Under the pieces are notes generated by a model. It made no database searches. It saw only the letters and a program-made list of their open reading frames with translations, and was not told the DNA's origin. The position numbers and the translations under genes were made by a program. Shown here piece by piece: positions 1 to 7,962 of a DNA stretch of 38,691 nt (position 1 is the first letter of the stretch; each line of letters starts with the position of its first letter). The DNA is from an uncultured Chloroflexota bacterium. Its GTDB lineage: Bacteria > Chloroflexota > Chloroflexia > Chloroflexales > Chloroflexaceae. Location: the NCBI GenBank assembly GCA_903915775.1, contig CAIWUD010000017.1:1-38691 (forward strand), written 5' to 3'.

Positions 1-1208
1 AGAGCGATCAGCGCGTACTGGAGCAGGCCGTTAGTGAACGAAAAGGGGAGAAACCAGGCCAGGATCGCAAGCGCCACCACGGCCTGCTGGTAGTCACCGA
101 ACTGTGACCGCGTGAAGAGCCGGACTAGATCGTGGGCTATGATGGAGATGCCCATAGCCAAGGGAAAGGCCAGAGTCAGCAGGAGTTGGAGCGTCCGGCT
201 TTGGGCATTGGCGAAGGCCGTACGCTCACCACCCGCACGCCGTGAGAGCATGGGGAAGACCGCAAAAGTGATGGCTGGTGGCACAATCATCGCGATGCCA
301 AGGATGGTGTAGATCAGGTTGTACTGCCCCACGAGCCCCTCGGCAGCGCTCCCGGTGAAGGCCCGTACGAGGAAGACGTCGAAGCGAAAGAAGACCGCGC
401 TGAGCAGGTTGTTCAGCATGAGTGGCAGCGCTTGGGGTACAATCGCCCGTTGGGCGGCTCCATCCCACACCACGGTTGGTGGGAAGAAGTCACGCCGCTG
501 GAGCCAGAAGAAGATCCCGGCGGTGATACTACTCACGGCTACGGCCGACCAGGCGAGCCCGAGGATCGTTGGGGCGAGGATGATCACGGCGATGCGGGCA
601 AGAAAGCTCAGGAGCGCAGTGACGAGCTCGAGGAGCGCGGGTACCTCCATGCGCTCACTCGCCATGTAGAGTGCGGTAACCGCCCCCGAGTAGGCGCCTG
701 GGAGCAGCGTAAGCATCAGGATCAGTACTGCTGCTGCCCCCTCCCCCGATAATGGTTGGCCGATGAGTGCAAAGGTAGTCAGGGTCAGGATGGCGATGGG
801 GAGCGCAGCAGCCACAATCAGGAGCAGACGTAGGGTTAAGGTGACCCCGAAGAGCCGTTTTGCCGCTCCGGGGTCACGTGCGGCTTCACGGGTGAGGAGC
901 ACGCCCAGGCCAAACTCGGTGAAGATTGCCAGATACTGGCTCACCAGGAGCGCTGCAAAGGTATAGTCACCGAAGCGAGCTACATTCATGGTGCCGGCTA
1001 GAAGGAAGAAGACGACCATATCGAGGCCGCGCACGAGCAGGCGTAGCCCAAAGGTGACGACACTGTTCTTAAAGATGCGGCGTACCGCATTGGTCGGATC
1101 GTCACGGTAGATGCGCCGCCAGAGGATGGTACTCAGGATAGCCAGAGTCAGTACGCCGAAGAGGAGTAGACTCAACCAGCCTGATGGTACGCTCTCGTCA
1201 CTCGTCAC
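1..1208 (-). CDS. Polysaccharide/lipid-linked oligosaccharide flippase (MATE/Wzx-like), C-terminus beyond window
   Basis: The minus strand is open from the GTG at 1208 to the window edge, giving about 402 residues without a stop. The protein is built of hydrophobic segments separated by short basic loops, as in the PST/MATE-like flippases that move lipid-linked sugars across the inner membrane. Recognisable stretches include an early RRIFKNSVVTFGLRLLVRG, a mid-protein NNLLSAVFFRFDVFLVRAF and a late FLPFSFTNGLLQYA, all typical of Wzx-like proteins. GTG 1208 is chosen because an in-frame TAA lies two codons upstream. It overlaps the end of the upstream gene by 11 bases, so the two are probably cotranslated. 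The family usually has 430-500 residues, so only the tail is missing. The substrate cannot be told. Confidence 0.8.
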   Translation of the reverse strand, partial: MTSDESVPSGWLSLLLFGVLTLAILSTILWRRIYRDDPTNAVRRIFKNSVVTFGLRLLVRGLDMVVFFLLAGTMNVARFGDYTFAALLVSQYLAIFTEFGLGVLLTREAARDPGAAKRLFGVTLTLRLLLIVAAALPIAILTLTTFALIGQPLSGEGAAAVLILMLTLLPGAYSGAVTALYMASERMEVPALLELVTALLSFLARIAVIILAPTILGLAWSAVAVSSITAGIFFWLQRRDFFPPTVVWDGAAQRAIVPQALPLMLNNLLSAVFFRFDVFLVRAFTGSAAEGLVGQYNLIYTILGIAMIVPPAITFAVFPMLSRRAGGERTAFANAQSRTLQLLLTLAFPLAMGISIIAHDLVRLFTRSQFGDYQQAVVALAILAWFLPFSFTNGLLQYALIA

Positions 1209-2019
1209 GGAGGATTACCTCACTCTTGCGTCCATCACTTACCAGTTCGATGAGGCCATGAACCCGGCTGTGGAAGAGTTGCTGGCTGTAGCGCTGGCGC
1301 TCGGCAAAGCTGAGTTGCGCCGGCTCTGGAGCCTCGTAGGCGTCAGTGAAGACGATAGCCTGTGGGCGCAGCGCAGCCATGAGTTCAGTCGGGGGGTCGC
1401 GCTGCCAGGGGAAGATGAGCAGATCAAGGGGGCGCCCTGCACTGCGGAGCGCTGCCTGATCACCGGCGGAACCACCGCTATGGAGGAGGAGACGGGTGGC
1501 GCGGTAGCTGAGCAGCAACACCGCCCCGCCCTCCTTACCCGCTTCAGCAGCGAGTACTGTGAGGGTTACCCCGTCAAGATCGAGTCGTTGCCCAGGTGTA
1601 AGGGTCTGCGTTGGGGTGGTAGCGGTCAGACGCCGCCACTCGCCAGCAAAACCTGTCCCTCCAAGGCCCGGCGGTGCCAGCACGATCGCGGGTTGATAGC
1701 GTGCTAACGCGGCGACCTGGGCGATCATGCGCTTCCCGCTTGTCCCAGTGAGCAGAACTGCGCGCAGATCGCGTTGCCAGTAGGGCATCAGCCGAGCAAG
1801 GAGCATCGTCAGGCGCGCTGGGTCGCTCCCCCCATCAATCAGTACGAAGCGCCCCCTTGGGGTCTGGATCACGAATGCATCACCTGGCGTTTCGAGGATG
1901 TAGAGGTGCATTCGCCCGTCGGGCCACTGCAGCCAGGCCGCGATGGCCAGGAGTGAGAGTAGACCGAGGATTGGTGGCAGTAGGTGGTGGCGCTGCTCTG
2001 TGGGGGCTGTAGCTGCCAT
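1198..2019 (-). CDS. ComEC-like metallo-beta-lactamase-fold protein lacking the metal-binding motif
   Basis: The 273-residue protein starts at ATG 2019 behind GGAGG (2026-2030 on the complementary strand); an ATG 45 bases upstream lacks such a site. One membrane segment near the N-terminus (PILGLLSLLAIAAWLQW) anchors a soluble domain. Phrases such as GDAFVIQTPRGRFVLIDGG match the start of the beta-lactamase domain at the C-terminus of the DNA-uptake channel ComEC. Where ComEC continues with LTHPHxDH this protein reads LLTGTSGKRMIAQ, so the HxHxDH zinc ligands are absent and hydrolase activity is unlikely. The ComEC membrane channel part is also missing. It overlaps the flippase gene, so a role beside cell-envelope polysaccharide export is possible, but the function is unknown. 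Confidence 0.65.
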   Translation of the reverse strand: MAATAPTEQRHHLLPPILGLLSLLAIAAWLQWPDGRMHLYILETPGDAFVIQTPRGRFVLIDGGSDPARLTMLLARLMPYWQRDLRAVLLTGTSGKRMIAQVAALARYQPAIVLAPPGLGGTGFAGEWRRLTATTPTQTLTPGQRLDLDGVTLTVLAAEAGKEGGAVLLLSYRATRLLLHSGGSAGDQAALRSAGRPLDLLIFPWQRDPPTELMAALRPQAIVFTDAYEAPEPAQLSFAERQRYSQQLFHSRVHGLIELVSDGRKSEVILRDE

Positions 2020-2073
2020 GGGCTGCCTCCAGTTGGTAGGTGAATTGCTGCATAAAGTTGGCACAGATGCCCC

Positions 2074-2145
2074 CCTCCCAACCTCCCCCCGCTGGGGGGA
2101 GGATTCCAGCTCCCTCCCCCAACGGGGGAGGGGTGGGGTAGGGGC
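2074..2145. repeat. Two adjacent GC-rich hairpins in an intergenic gap
   Basis: CCTCCCCCC (2082-2090) pairs with GGGGGGAGG (2094-2102) across a GCT loop, and CCCTCCCCC (2112-2120) pairs with GGGGGAGGG (2124-2132) across AAC. The two hairpins are near copies of each other. The right one has no T-run on either strand, so neither is a standard intrinsic terminator. They lie between ridA and the ComEC-like gene, both on the minus strand, and look like a dispersed REP-type element. Apart from this the gap 2020-2248 shows nothing else I can name. Confidence 0.6.
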
Positions 2146-2248
2146 AAGAGGTGCTAACGTACTGAAGCAGTACAGGTAGGTGCTACACCCATGGCTACCG
2201 CACGAGGCACCACGATGTTACGGCTGGTACGGCACCTTCGCCGGATCC

Positions 2249-2632
2249 TCAGCCGAGGAGCGCGATGGCATCAATCTCGACACGTACGTCACGGGGTAGG
2301 CGCGCCACCTCTACCGTACTGCGTGCGGGCGGTAATACGGGGAAGAACTCGGCAAAAACTGCGTTCATCGCCTGAAAGTCGTTCATATCTGCCAGAAAGA
2401 CGGTGATTTTTACGGTTCGTGCCAGGGATGAGCCAGCAGCCTTCAGTACTGCCTCTAGATTCATCAGAACACGTCGTGTCATCACCCCAATGTCACCTTC
2501 CACCACCTGACCTGTCGCGGGATCGAGCGGGATCTGACCTGAAGCAAAGACCATACCCGCGGCGACAATCGCCTGGGAGTAAGGGCCGACTGCGGCAGGG
2601 GCATCGGTTGTGCGTACCACGGTGCGTTCCAT
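2249..2632 (-). CDS. ridA: RidA family enamine/imine deaminase
   Basis: This 127-residue protein has the normal length and signatures of the RidA/YjgF/UK114 family. These trimeric cytosolic enzymes hydrolyse reactive enamines and imines such as 2-aminoacrylate to keto acids, protecting PLP enzymes. Visible motifs are GPYSQA (residues 16-21), FASGQIPLDPATG (29-41) and PPARSTVEVARLP (101-113). Arg104 is the expected substrate-carboxylate-binding arginine and Glu119 the conserved acid near the C-terminus. The ATG at 2632 is preceded by AAAGG. It is a single gene, separated from xseB by about 100 bases and from the next gene by the GC-rich hairpins. Confidence 0.93.
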   Translation of the reverse strand: MERTVVRTTDAPAAVGPYSQAIVAAGMVFASGQIPLDPATGQVVEGDIGVMTRRVLMNLEAVLKAAGSSLARTVKITVFLADMNDFQAMNAVFAEFFPVLPPARSTVEVARLPRDVRVEIDAIALLG

Positions 2633-2732
2633 GGGTCGTTGCTACCTTTCTTCAATCTGGGGGCGTTCAGACGCGCCACTTCATCACGAACAGGACCTTC
2701 GACGTCTCTCTTTGGGCCTCTTGAGGCATCGA

Positions 2733-2954
2733 TCAGGCAGCAAGATCGCCATCTGGCTCGATGGACTGCAGTTGCTGCACTCGTAGCTCAGCCGTATCGA
2801 GTAACTGCTGACACTCAGCGGCCAGGCGTATACCCAACTCGTAGAGGCTAAGCGTCTCGGCGAGAGGCAGTTCACCAGCTTCTAGCCGTGCCACCACCTC
2901 CTGGAGCCGCGCATAGAGTGACTCGTAGCTCTCGACCGGGTTCTGAGCCTTCAT
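2733..2954 (-). CDS. xseB: Exodeoxyribonuclease VII small subunit
   Basis: This 73-residue helical protein matches XseB in length and sequence, with YESLYARLQEVVARLEAGEL followed by LAETLSLYELGIRLAAECQQ. XseB subunits bind the large subunit XseA to form exonuclease VII, which degrades single-stranded DNA from both ends to oligonucleotides. Its ATG (2954-2952) overlaps the TGA of xseA in an ATGA arrangement, so the two are translationally coupled. Confidence 0.93.
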   Translation of the reverse strand: MKAQNPVESYESLYARLQEVVARLEAGELPLAETLSLYELGIRLAAECQQLLDTAELRVQQLQSIEPDGDLAA

Positions 2955-4162
2955 GGACGCACTCCTTCGGCAGCGACGGATCTCGCGTGCAGTTCACCAT
3001 CGCGTAGGGTTATGGTTAATGGCGTCGTAGCAGGGGCCTGATCCGGACTCGTCAGCACCTGCCCACTGTCGGCGTGGCGCACGACCGCGTAGCCGCGGGC
3101 CAGTGTTGCCTGGGGGCTCAACACGGCGAGGCGACCAACGAGGTTCTGCAGAGCCAAGCGCTGCCGTTCAGCGGTGACGGTAGCTGTCCGCTCGAGTCGA
3201 CGCGACAGCTCATCGATCTGCTGACGATCACGGGCGAGGCGTCTGGATGGCGCATGGCGATCGAGCAACGCGTGAGCAGTCGCAACAGCCTCTTGGCGCA
3301 GATTCAAGGCTTGCGCCATCAGCAGATTGAGCTGGAAACGCAACGCACCGATACGGTTGTGAAGATCGCTCAGCTCAGGTACGGCGAGTTCGGCGGCCAC
3401 TGAGGGGGTAGGTGCACGCAGGTCGGCCACAAAGTCGGTGATCGTAACATCGGTTTCGTGGCCAACCCCGCTGATCAGCGGCACCGGGCTAGCAAAGACC
3501 GCGCGCGCTACCGCTTCATCGTTGAAGGCCGAGAGATCATCAAGCGATCCGCCACCACGTGCGAGAATAATCAGATCACCCCCTGCCCCATAGGCGCGGT
3601 AGAGAGCCTCGACGATACTTGCAGGAGCAGCTGCTCCCTGTACGAGGCATGGGACAACCACAACCTCGACCAGAGGAGAGCGACGGGCGAAGATCGTCAA
3701 CATGTCCTGGAGCACCGCCCCACCTGGGGCAGTCACGAGGATGATGCGGCGCGGTAGGTAGGGTAGGGGGCGCTTCCGATCCTCGGCAAAGAGCCCTTCA
3801 GCCATCAGACGGGCTTTGAGCTCTTCGAAGCGTGCGAAGAACAACCCAGCCCCGGCCGATACCACATGATCAACGTAGATCTGCAGATCGCCCCGCGCCT
3901 CGTAGAAACCAAGGCGTCCGTGGGCCAGTACGAGATCACCTGAGCGGGGCAAGTTGGACAAACGCGCCGCATCACTGCGCCACATCACCCCACGAATGAT
4001 CGCCCGCTCATCCTTTAGGTTGAAGTAGCAGTGGCCTGAAGCAGCGTGGCGTTTAAACTCCGAGAGCTCCCCTTGGATCCAGAGATCGCCCAGGAGCGGG
4101 TGGGACTCGAGCAGTTCGCTCAGGTACCTAGCGACATCACTGACGGTGAGAGCCTGGTTCAT
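2951..4162 (-). CDS. xseA: Exodeoxyribonuclease VII large subunit
   Basis: The 403-residue protein is a full-length XseA. The N-terminal OB fold (about 1-105) contains WIQGELSEFKRH and SGHCYFNLKD. The catalytic domain holds ARGGGSLDDL (201-210), GVGHETDVTITD (232-243) and DLRAPTPSVAAELA (247-260), the signature of the family. The C-terminal part is a long helical region that recruits XseB, ending in a PLTITLRDGEL strand. The enzyme acts on single-stranded DNA in mismatch repair and damage processing. It is cotranscribed with xseB and lies 60 bases after accB on the same strand, so accB transcription may read into it. Confidence 0.95.
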   Translation of the reverse strand: MNQALTVSDVARYLSELLESHPLLGDLWIQGELSEFKRHAASGHCYFNLKDERAIIRGVMWRSDAARLSNLPRSGDLVLAHGRLGFYEARGDLQIYVDHVVSAGAGLFFARFEELKARLMAEGLFAEDRKRPLPYLPRRIILVTAPGGAVLQDMLTIFARRSPLVEVVVVPCLVQGAAAPASIVEALYRAYGAGGDLIILARGGGSLDDLSAFNDEAVARAVFASPVPLISGVGHETDVTITDFVADLRAPTPSVAAELAVPELSDLHNRIGALRFQLNLLMAQALNLRQEAVATAHALLDRHAPSRRLARDRQQIDELSRRLERTATVTAERQRLALQNLVGRLAVLSPQATLARGYAVVRHADSGQVLTSPDQAPATTPLTITLRDGELHARSVAAEGVRP

Positions 4163-4224
4163 GCGTCGTGGCGGGGCGTTCGCGAGGAACGTCTCGGCTG
4201 CTCCCTCAAGCTACAGGCATCAGC

Positions 4225-4761
4225 CTACAGTGGCTCGATCACTACCAGGGCCTGACCATACTCAACGGGCTGTCCATTTTTGACCATCATGCGCACCACC
4301 CGACCGGAGATATCACTTTCGATCTCGTTCATCATCTTCATTGCCTCGATGATACCGATCGAGTCACCCGCCCTGATCTCGTCACCCTCCTGGACAAAAG
4401 GGGGGTCCTTGGGCGATGGAGAGGAGTAGAAGGTGCCAACCATTGGCGCGGTGATGGTATGCCCGGTAGGTGTGGTAGAGGGGATACCCTCTGCGGAGGG
4501 CGATGCCACCGGGAACGACGACTGGATCTGCGTTGTTGGCAGGGCCATAGGGTTCATCTGGGGCTGCATCAACGGCGCCATCGCAATCGGCTGGGCCGCG
4601 GTGATCACGGTGCCCCTCTTGACGTGTAGCTTCTGATCGCCCTGCTTGATCAGGATCTCCGTGATGTCAGATTGCCCAATCAGGCGTAGGATTTCGCGCA
4701 GATCGCCCAACCCGAAGAGGTTGGGGCGATCGTCACCGGTTTCTGCTGTTTCGTCGCTCAT
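4225..4761 (-). CDS. accB: Biotin carboxyl carrier protein of acetyl-CoA carboxylase
   Basis: The 178-residue protein carries biotin for acetyl-CoA carboxylase, the first step of fatty acid synthesis (in Chloroflexi possibly also of autotrophic CO2 fixation). The N-terminal part (1-60) is the usual DLREILRLIGQSDITEI segment, then a Met/Pro/Gln-rich linker (about 60-100), then the biotinyl domain. The lysine to be biotinylated is Lys142 in EAMKMM, with SDISGRVVRMMVKNGQPVEYGQ after it. No accC lies next to it here; the carboxylase genes must be elsewhere. Confidence 0.93.
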   Translation of the reverse strand: MSDETAETGDDRPNLFGLGDLREILRLIGQSDITEILIKQGDQKLHVKRGTVITAAQPIAMAPLMQPQMNPMALPTTQIQSSFPVASPSAEGIPSTTPTGHTITAPMVGTFYSSPSPKDPPFVQEGDEIRAGDSIGIIEAMKMMNEIESDISGRVVRMMVKNGQPVEYGQALVVIEPL

Positions 4762-5140
4762 AGCTTACCCAGAGCTTCTAGTAAGATTCTCGCTTTTGGA
4801 TGTTAGGGGTGGCTCGATGTTGGCTGCACCAGGGCTAGGTTGGGTTTTTTCGTGGCGAGCTCTGCCCTCCACACTTCCCGTCAACGTGGCGCAGCCCAAC
4901 GCGGGGCCGAAACCATCCCTCGATCTGCGGCGCTATTGTAGCATACTTCAGCGCACTATTTATGCCTCTGCTCCTGATCAATCAATGGTAAAGAGGTCTC
5001 TACGATAGGTCCTGATCTCGCTATAACTGACGGAAGAGGCTATGGTATGCTCTGCCCTATAGTCATGGTGAGGCTTAGGTGACCCGCCAGCGGGAGGGCC
5101 GAAGGCTCGCGCACTCCCGTTGTGGGAAGGAGTTCCTACG
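4762..5140. other. Intergenic region between divergent accB and the YgaP-like gene
   Basis: This 379-base gap must hold the promoters for accB (minus) and the 5141 gene (plus), but no convincing -35/-10 pair was found. About 4820-4895 is a diverged copy of the window's interspersed repeat, recognisable by GGCTGCACCAGGGCTAGGTT, a T-run, and a degraded GTGG/CCCTCCAC hairpin. The rest shows no gene. Confidence 0.5.
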
Positions 5141-5371
5141 ATGTTCCGTCAGAATGTGGGTGTCGGTGATCGTGATCTACGTATCGTCCTTGCGGCTCTC
5201 TTCGGACTGATCGCACTCTTCGCTCCCTTCGGTGGAGCCTGGCAGATCATTCCAGCTCTGTTGGCACTGGTGATGCTCGCTACTTCAGCAGCGGGCTTCT
5301 GCCCACTCTACAAAGTGTTGGGCATCAATACTTGCCGTAGCAAGAGCGCGAGCACAGGGCAGGAGCAGTAG
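5141..5371 (+). CDS. YgaP-like (DUF2892) small inner-membrane protein
   Basis: The 76-residue protein starts at ATG 5141, behind AAGGAG at 5127-5132; a TTG 21 bases upstream is also open but would swallow that site. MFRQNVGVGDRDLRIVLAAL followed by two hydrophobic helices and AAGFCPLYKVLGINTC is the DUF2892/YgaP transmembrane domain. The CPLY...G-x-x-TC motif is typical. In other bacteria this domain is often joined to rhodanese; here it stands alone. It is followed after 194 bases by the pspC-like gene. The function is not established. Confidence 0.8.
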   Translation: MFRQNVGVGDRDLRIVLAALFGLIALFAPFGGAWQIIPALLALVMLATSAAGFCPLYKVLGINTCRSKSASTGQEQ

Positions 5372-5565
5372 GACGTGGGCTGAGGGCATAGCCGCTCTGC
5401 TCGAGCGCAGACGCCATGGTTGCGGTTTTCGACTGCGAAGCCCGCGCAACATTTTGCACCTGGGATCGTCGTATAGACGCTATTCACGGAGGGCATGGTC
5501 CTCCTCCTGCCACTGGTAGCGGCGAACTGCCTCACGCGGTGGCAATGCCTACAAGGAGCAATAGT

Positions 5566-5853
5566 ATGAAGCAGCGACTGGCGCGCAGTTCCAGTGACCG
5601 CATGATTGGTGGGGTCTGTGGTGGTCTAGCCCGCTACTTTGGGATCGATGCAACGATTGTGCGCCTCGTGTTCGTCCTCGCGGTACTAAGCGGAATCAGT
5701 CCACTGATCTATATTATCCTCTGGATCGTGATGCCCCTTGAGACGACAACCCCGCCAATAGGAACTCCCCCGGCTATTCAGGGACCGATGGGGGATACCA
5801 CGGGTGAGTGGCGCTACGACCCGTACACCGGTGAGCGGCTGCCCAAACCATAG
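5566..5853 (+). CDS. PspC domain protein
   Basis: This 95-residue protein starts at ATG 5566 with AAGGAG at 5552-5557; the reading frame is open further upstream but without a comparable site. RMIGGVCGGLARYFGIDATI and the hydrophobic stretch ending IIYIILWIVMPLE-like residues (about 25-62) form a PspC domain, a membrane segment known from phage-shock and stress proteins. A proline-rich tail and WRYDPYTGERLPKP follow. Together with the preceding YgaP-like gene it may be a small envelope-stress pair. No PspA is nearby. Confidence 0.82.
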   Translation: MKQRLARSSSDRMIGGVCGGLARYFGIDATIVRLVFVLAVLSGISPLIYIILWIVMPLETTTPPIGTPPAIQGPMGDTTGEWRYDPYTGERLPKP

Positions 5854-5886
5854 GCTGTTCGTTACGCTATCGTGTGAGGAGAAGGT

Positions 5887-5909
5887 ACGGGGCGGCTATG
5901 CCGCCCCGT
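5887..5909. terminator. Perfect hairpin between convergent genes
   Basis: ACGGGGCGGC (5887-5896) and GCCGCCCCGT (5900-5909) form a perfect 10-bp stem with a TAT loop, exactly between the ends of pspC (plus) and the phosphatase (minus). There is no T-run on either side, so termination by this hairpin is inferred from position and stability. Confidence 0.5.
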
Positions 5910-5912
5910 GCT

Positions 5913-6446
5913 TCATGCTGGTACCCCCTCATGCCATGTCCGTACGTAGGTGTACTGCTCTTCGGTCTCAGGGCTATGCGGTTGGTAGCTTGCCTTGTCG
6001 ACCCCGCCCCAGTGTTGAGCAATGGTTGCTAACGCTGCTTCCCCGGTCTGCCCATGGCGCACCAACCAGCAACCAACAACGGTACCAGTGCGGCCGATCC
6101 CACCCAAGCAGTGGAGATAGACGGTCTGTTGATTAGCGAGGGCCGCATCGAGGGTATCGAGAATTTTACCCATGACGGACGGTGTGCGGGGGACACCAAA
6201 GTCACGGATGGAGAGGCGCTGGTGAACTACCTGAATCCCACGGCCTGCAGCCAGCGCCATGAGCAGTTCGCTGTAGGGCGTGGCTTCGTGCTCCCCGGTC
6301 AGATCGAGAAAATAGGTAATCCCAGCGTCGAGGTGACGGAGTAAACGGGCTTGGACGACGAGCGGATCGCTGCTCCCTGGATACTCACCGGCAACGAGGT
6401 GTGGTGCGACCCAGTAGCAGTTGCCGTGGGGAAGTGCTCTGGACAT
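5913..6446 (-). CDS. Dual-specificity/tyrosine protein phosphatase
   Basis: The 177-residue cytosolic protein contains the cysteine-phosphatase loop HCLGGIGRTG (residues 112-121), with nucleophile Cys113 and phosphate-binding Arg119, and a likely general acid Asp82 in SIRDFGVP. These match the compact DSP/atypical PTP fold. The opening NCYWVAPHLVAGEYPGS is usual for bacterial members. Start ATG 6446 follows GAGAGG. It is divergent from dam and convergent with pspC. The substrate is unknown; it could act on protein phosphotyrosine/serine or a small phosphorylated molecule. Confidence 0.88.
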   Translation of the reverse strand: MSRALPHGNCYWVAPHLVAGEYPGSSDPLVVQARLLRHLDAGITYFLDLTGEHEATPYSELLMALAAGRGIQVVHQRLSIRDFGVPRTPSVMGKILDTLDAALANQQTVYLHCLGGIGRTGTVVGCWLVRHGQTGEAALATIAQHWGGVDKASYQPHSPETEEQYTYVRTWHEGVPA

Positions 6447-6531
6447 GTATCCTCTCGGTGAAACCGTGTAGGCCCCCGGTCAGCGCGGGCAGTGGTCCCC
6501 AACAAGGCCCCGGAAGAGCCCTCTACGAATG

Positions 6532-6540
6532 TGCTATAAT
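6532..6540 (+). promoter_or_regulatory. Extended -10 promoter of dam
   Basis: TGCTATAAT at 6532-6540 is a perfect sigma-70 -10 hexamer with the TGn extension. No good -35 lies 17 bases upstream, which fits extended -10 promoters. The GTG start of the methylase is 62 bases downstream. Confidence 0.6.
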
Positions 6541-6602
6541 CCGCCTTCAGCACACAGAGGGTCTGGCCGCCTAGGCTGTCCCACGCAATTCTTGGAGGCG
6601 CC

Positions 6603-7448
6603 GTGCCAGCGCGACCCTTCCTCAAGTGGGCCGGCGGTAAGAGTCAGCTGCTGCCTGAGCTTATCAGTCGCTTGCCACCAACCTTTCGCCACTACCACGA
6701 GCCATTTGTCGGCGGCGGGGCACTCTTCTTTAGCCTCTGGAACAGCGGACGACTAACAGCCGGCGCAACCCTCAGCGACTTGAACGTTGAGCTCATCGAC
6801 TGTTATCGGGCGGTGCGCGACCATGCCGAGGAGTTGATCGCGGCCCTGCTTGCCCATAAGCCCTACGCGAACGACCGCGACTACTTCTACGCAATGCGGG
6901 CCTGGGATCGTGCACCTGACTTTATGGCTCGTCCATTGGTGGAACGGGCGGCACGTACCATCTTCCTCAACCGCACATGCTACAACGGGCTCTACCGCCT
7001 GAACAATCGGCGTCAGTTCAACGCCCCGTTTGGCTACTACAAGAAGCCACTGATTGTTGACCCTGAACAGCTGCAAGAGGCAAGCCATGCGCTCCAGCAG
7101 GTGGTGCTGCGTGTCGGTGACTTTAGTGAGCTCCTTACCCGGGCTCTGCCGGGCGACTTTATCTACTTCGATCCACCCTATGTGCCAGTGAGCGCTACTG
7201 CTTCGTTTACCGCCTATACGCCGGTCGGTTTCACCGAAGCCGAGCAGCGCCGCCTCGCCGAGCTCTTTTTCCAACTATACGATCGTGGTTGCCACCTGAT
7301 GCTGAGCAACTCTTATACTGCTCTGGCGCGCGGACTCTACGCTGGTCTACCGATCCACGAGCCTGTTCTGGCTCGCCGCAAGATCAACTGTGATGGCACC
7401 AAACGGGGTGGTGTAGAAGAGCTTATTGTGTGCAGTTATGGGCGGTGA
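6603..7448 (+). CDS. dam: Dam-type DNA adenine N6-methyltransferase
   Basis: The 281-residue enzyme is an alpha-class adenine methylase like Dam, which transfers a methyl group from S-adenosylmethionine to adenine, in this family mostly within GATC. PFLKWAGGKSQLL opens the protein, motif I is FVGGGA (35-40), FLNRTCYNGLYRLN follows (121-134) and the catalytic motif IV is DPPY (190-193). The GTG at 6603 has GGAGG at 6594-6598. No restriction endonuclease gene is adjacent, so it looks like a solitary methylase. GATC is strongly over-represented in the DNA around it (see findings). Confidence 0.93.
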   Translation: MPARPFLKWAGGKSQLLPELISRLPPTFRHYHEPFVGGGALFFSLWNSGRLTAGATLSDLNVELIDCYRAVRDHAEELIAALLAHKPYANDRDYFYAMRAWDRAPDFMARPLVERAARTIFLNRTCYNGLYRLNNRRQFNAPFGYYKKPLIVDPEQLQEASHALQQVVLRVGDFSELLTRALPGDFIYFDPPYVPVSATASFTAYTPVGFTEAEQRRLAELFFQLYDRGCHLMLSNSYTALARGLYAGLPIHEPVLARRKINCDGTKRGGVEELIVCSYGR

Positions 7449-7467
7449 TCAGCCAGCACCGCCCCAT

Positions 7468-7962
7468 TTAGCTTCGCCCGAGGCCCGCCTCAGTCAGGAG
7501 GCGCAACACGCGCTCGATACGGGTCAGGGCCCGTGAGAGCAGCAGCGCCATATCGGCAATGATCGTCTCGCAGAGGGCCGGGTTCTTGGTCACTTTGTCA
7601 CGAAGTGGTCGTAGGCCAAGCTCGGCCTCATCCAAACTGCTGATCGCACGCTCCAGATTCTCTTCAGCCTCCTCCCGTTGGCGGGTGGCAACCTGCGGCC
7701 AGCGCCCGGCGATCGGCTTACCCCGCGCAATCGCAAGGAAGCGTCGTACGCGCTCGGTACGGGCCAGGGTGTCGAAGAGGTGCCGTTCGGTATCGGTGAG
7801 GAGTACGACGGCCAGACTCTGGTTGGCGTTGATCTTGGCCCGTGCACCATCGAGCGTCGTCTGTGCACGCTGCAGCATCTGAGTCGCCTCATCCGCCGAC
7901 TTCATCGCCTCCTCGCGCTCGTTCTCCACTTCGTTCGGCCAGCGGCGTGGGGTTGTGGACAT
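7468..7962 (-). CDS. Helical protein of unknown function
   Basis: I do not recognise this 164-residue protein. It is almost entirely charged and heptad-like, with alternating blocks such as QREEAEENLERAISSLDEAE and RALTRIERVLRLLTEAGLG, so it probably forms two helical hairpins or a coiled coil. There is no signal peptide or membrane segment. Its start overlaps the previous gene by 74 bases; an inner ATG at 7905, directly behind GAGGAGG, would cut the overlap to 17 bases and may be the true start. It is cotranscribed with the membrane protein upstream and may be its soluble partner. Confidence 0.6.
   Translation of the reverse strand: MSTTPRRWPNEVENEREEAMKSADEATQMLQRAQTTLDGARAKINANQSLAVVLLTDTERHLFDTLARTERVRRFLAIARGKPIAGRWPQVATRQREEAEENLERAISSLDEAELGLRPLRDKVTKNPALCETIIADMALLLSRALTRIERVLRLLTEAGLGRS

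Noticed and set aside
1111-1707. 198-residue plus-strand ORF opposite the ComEC-like gene
   Set aside because: Its translation is low-complexity and basic without motifs, and the opposite strand codes for a recognisable protein.
6603-7448. Restriction-modification system
   Set aside because: No endonuclease gene lies beside the methylase; the phosphatase and helical proteins around it do not look like nucleases.
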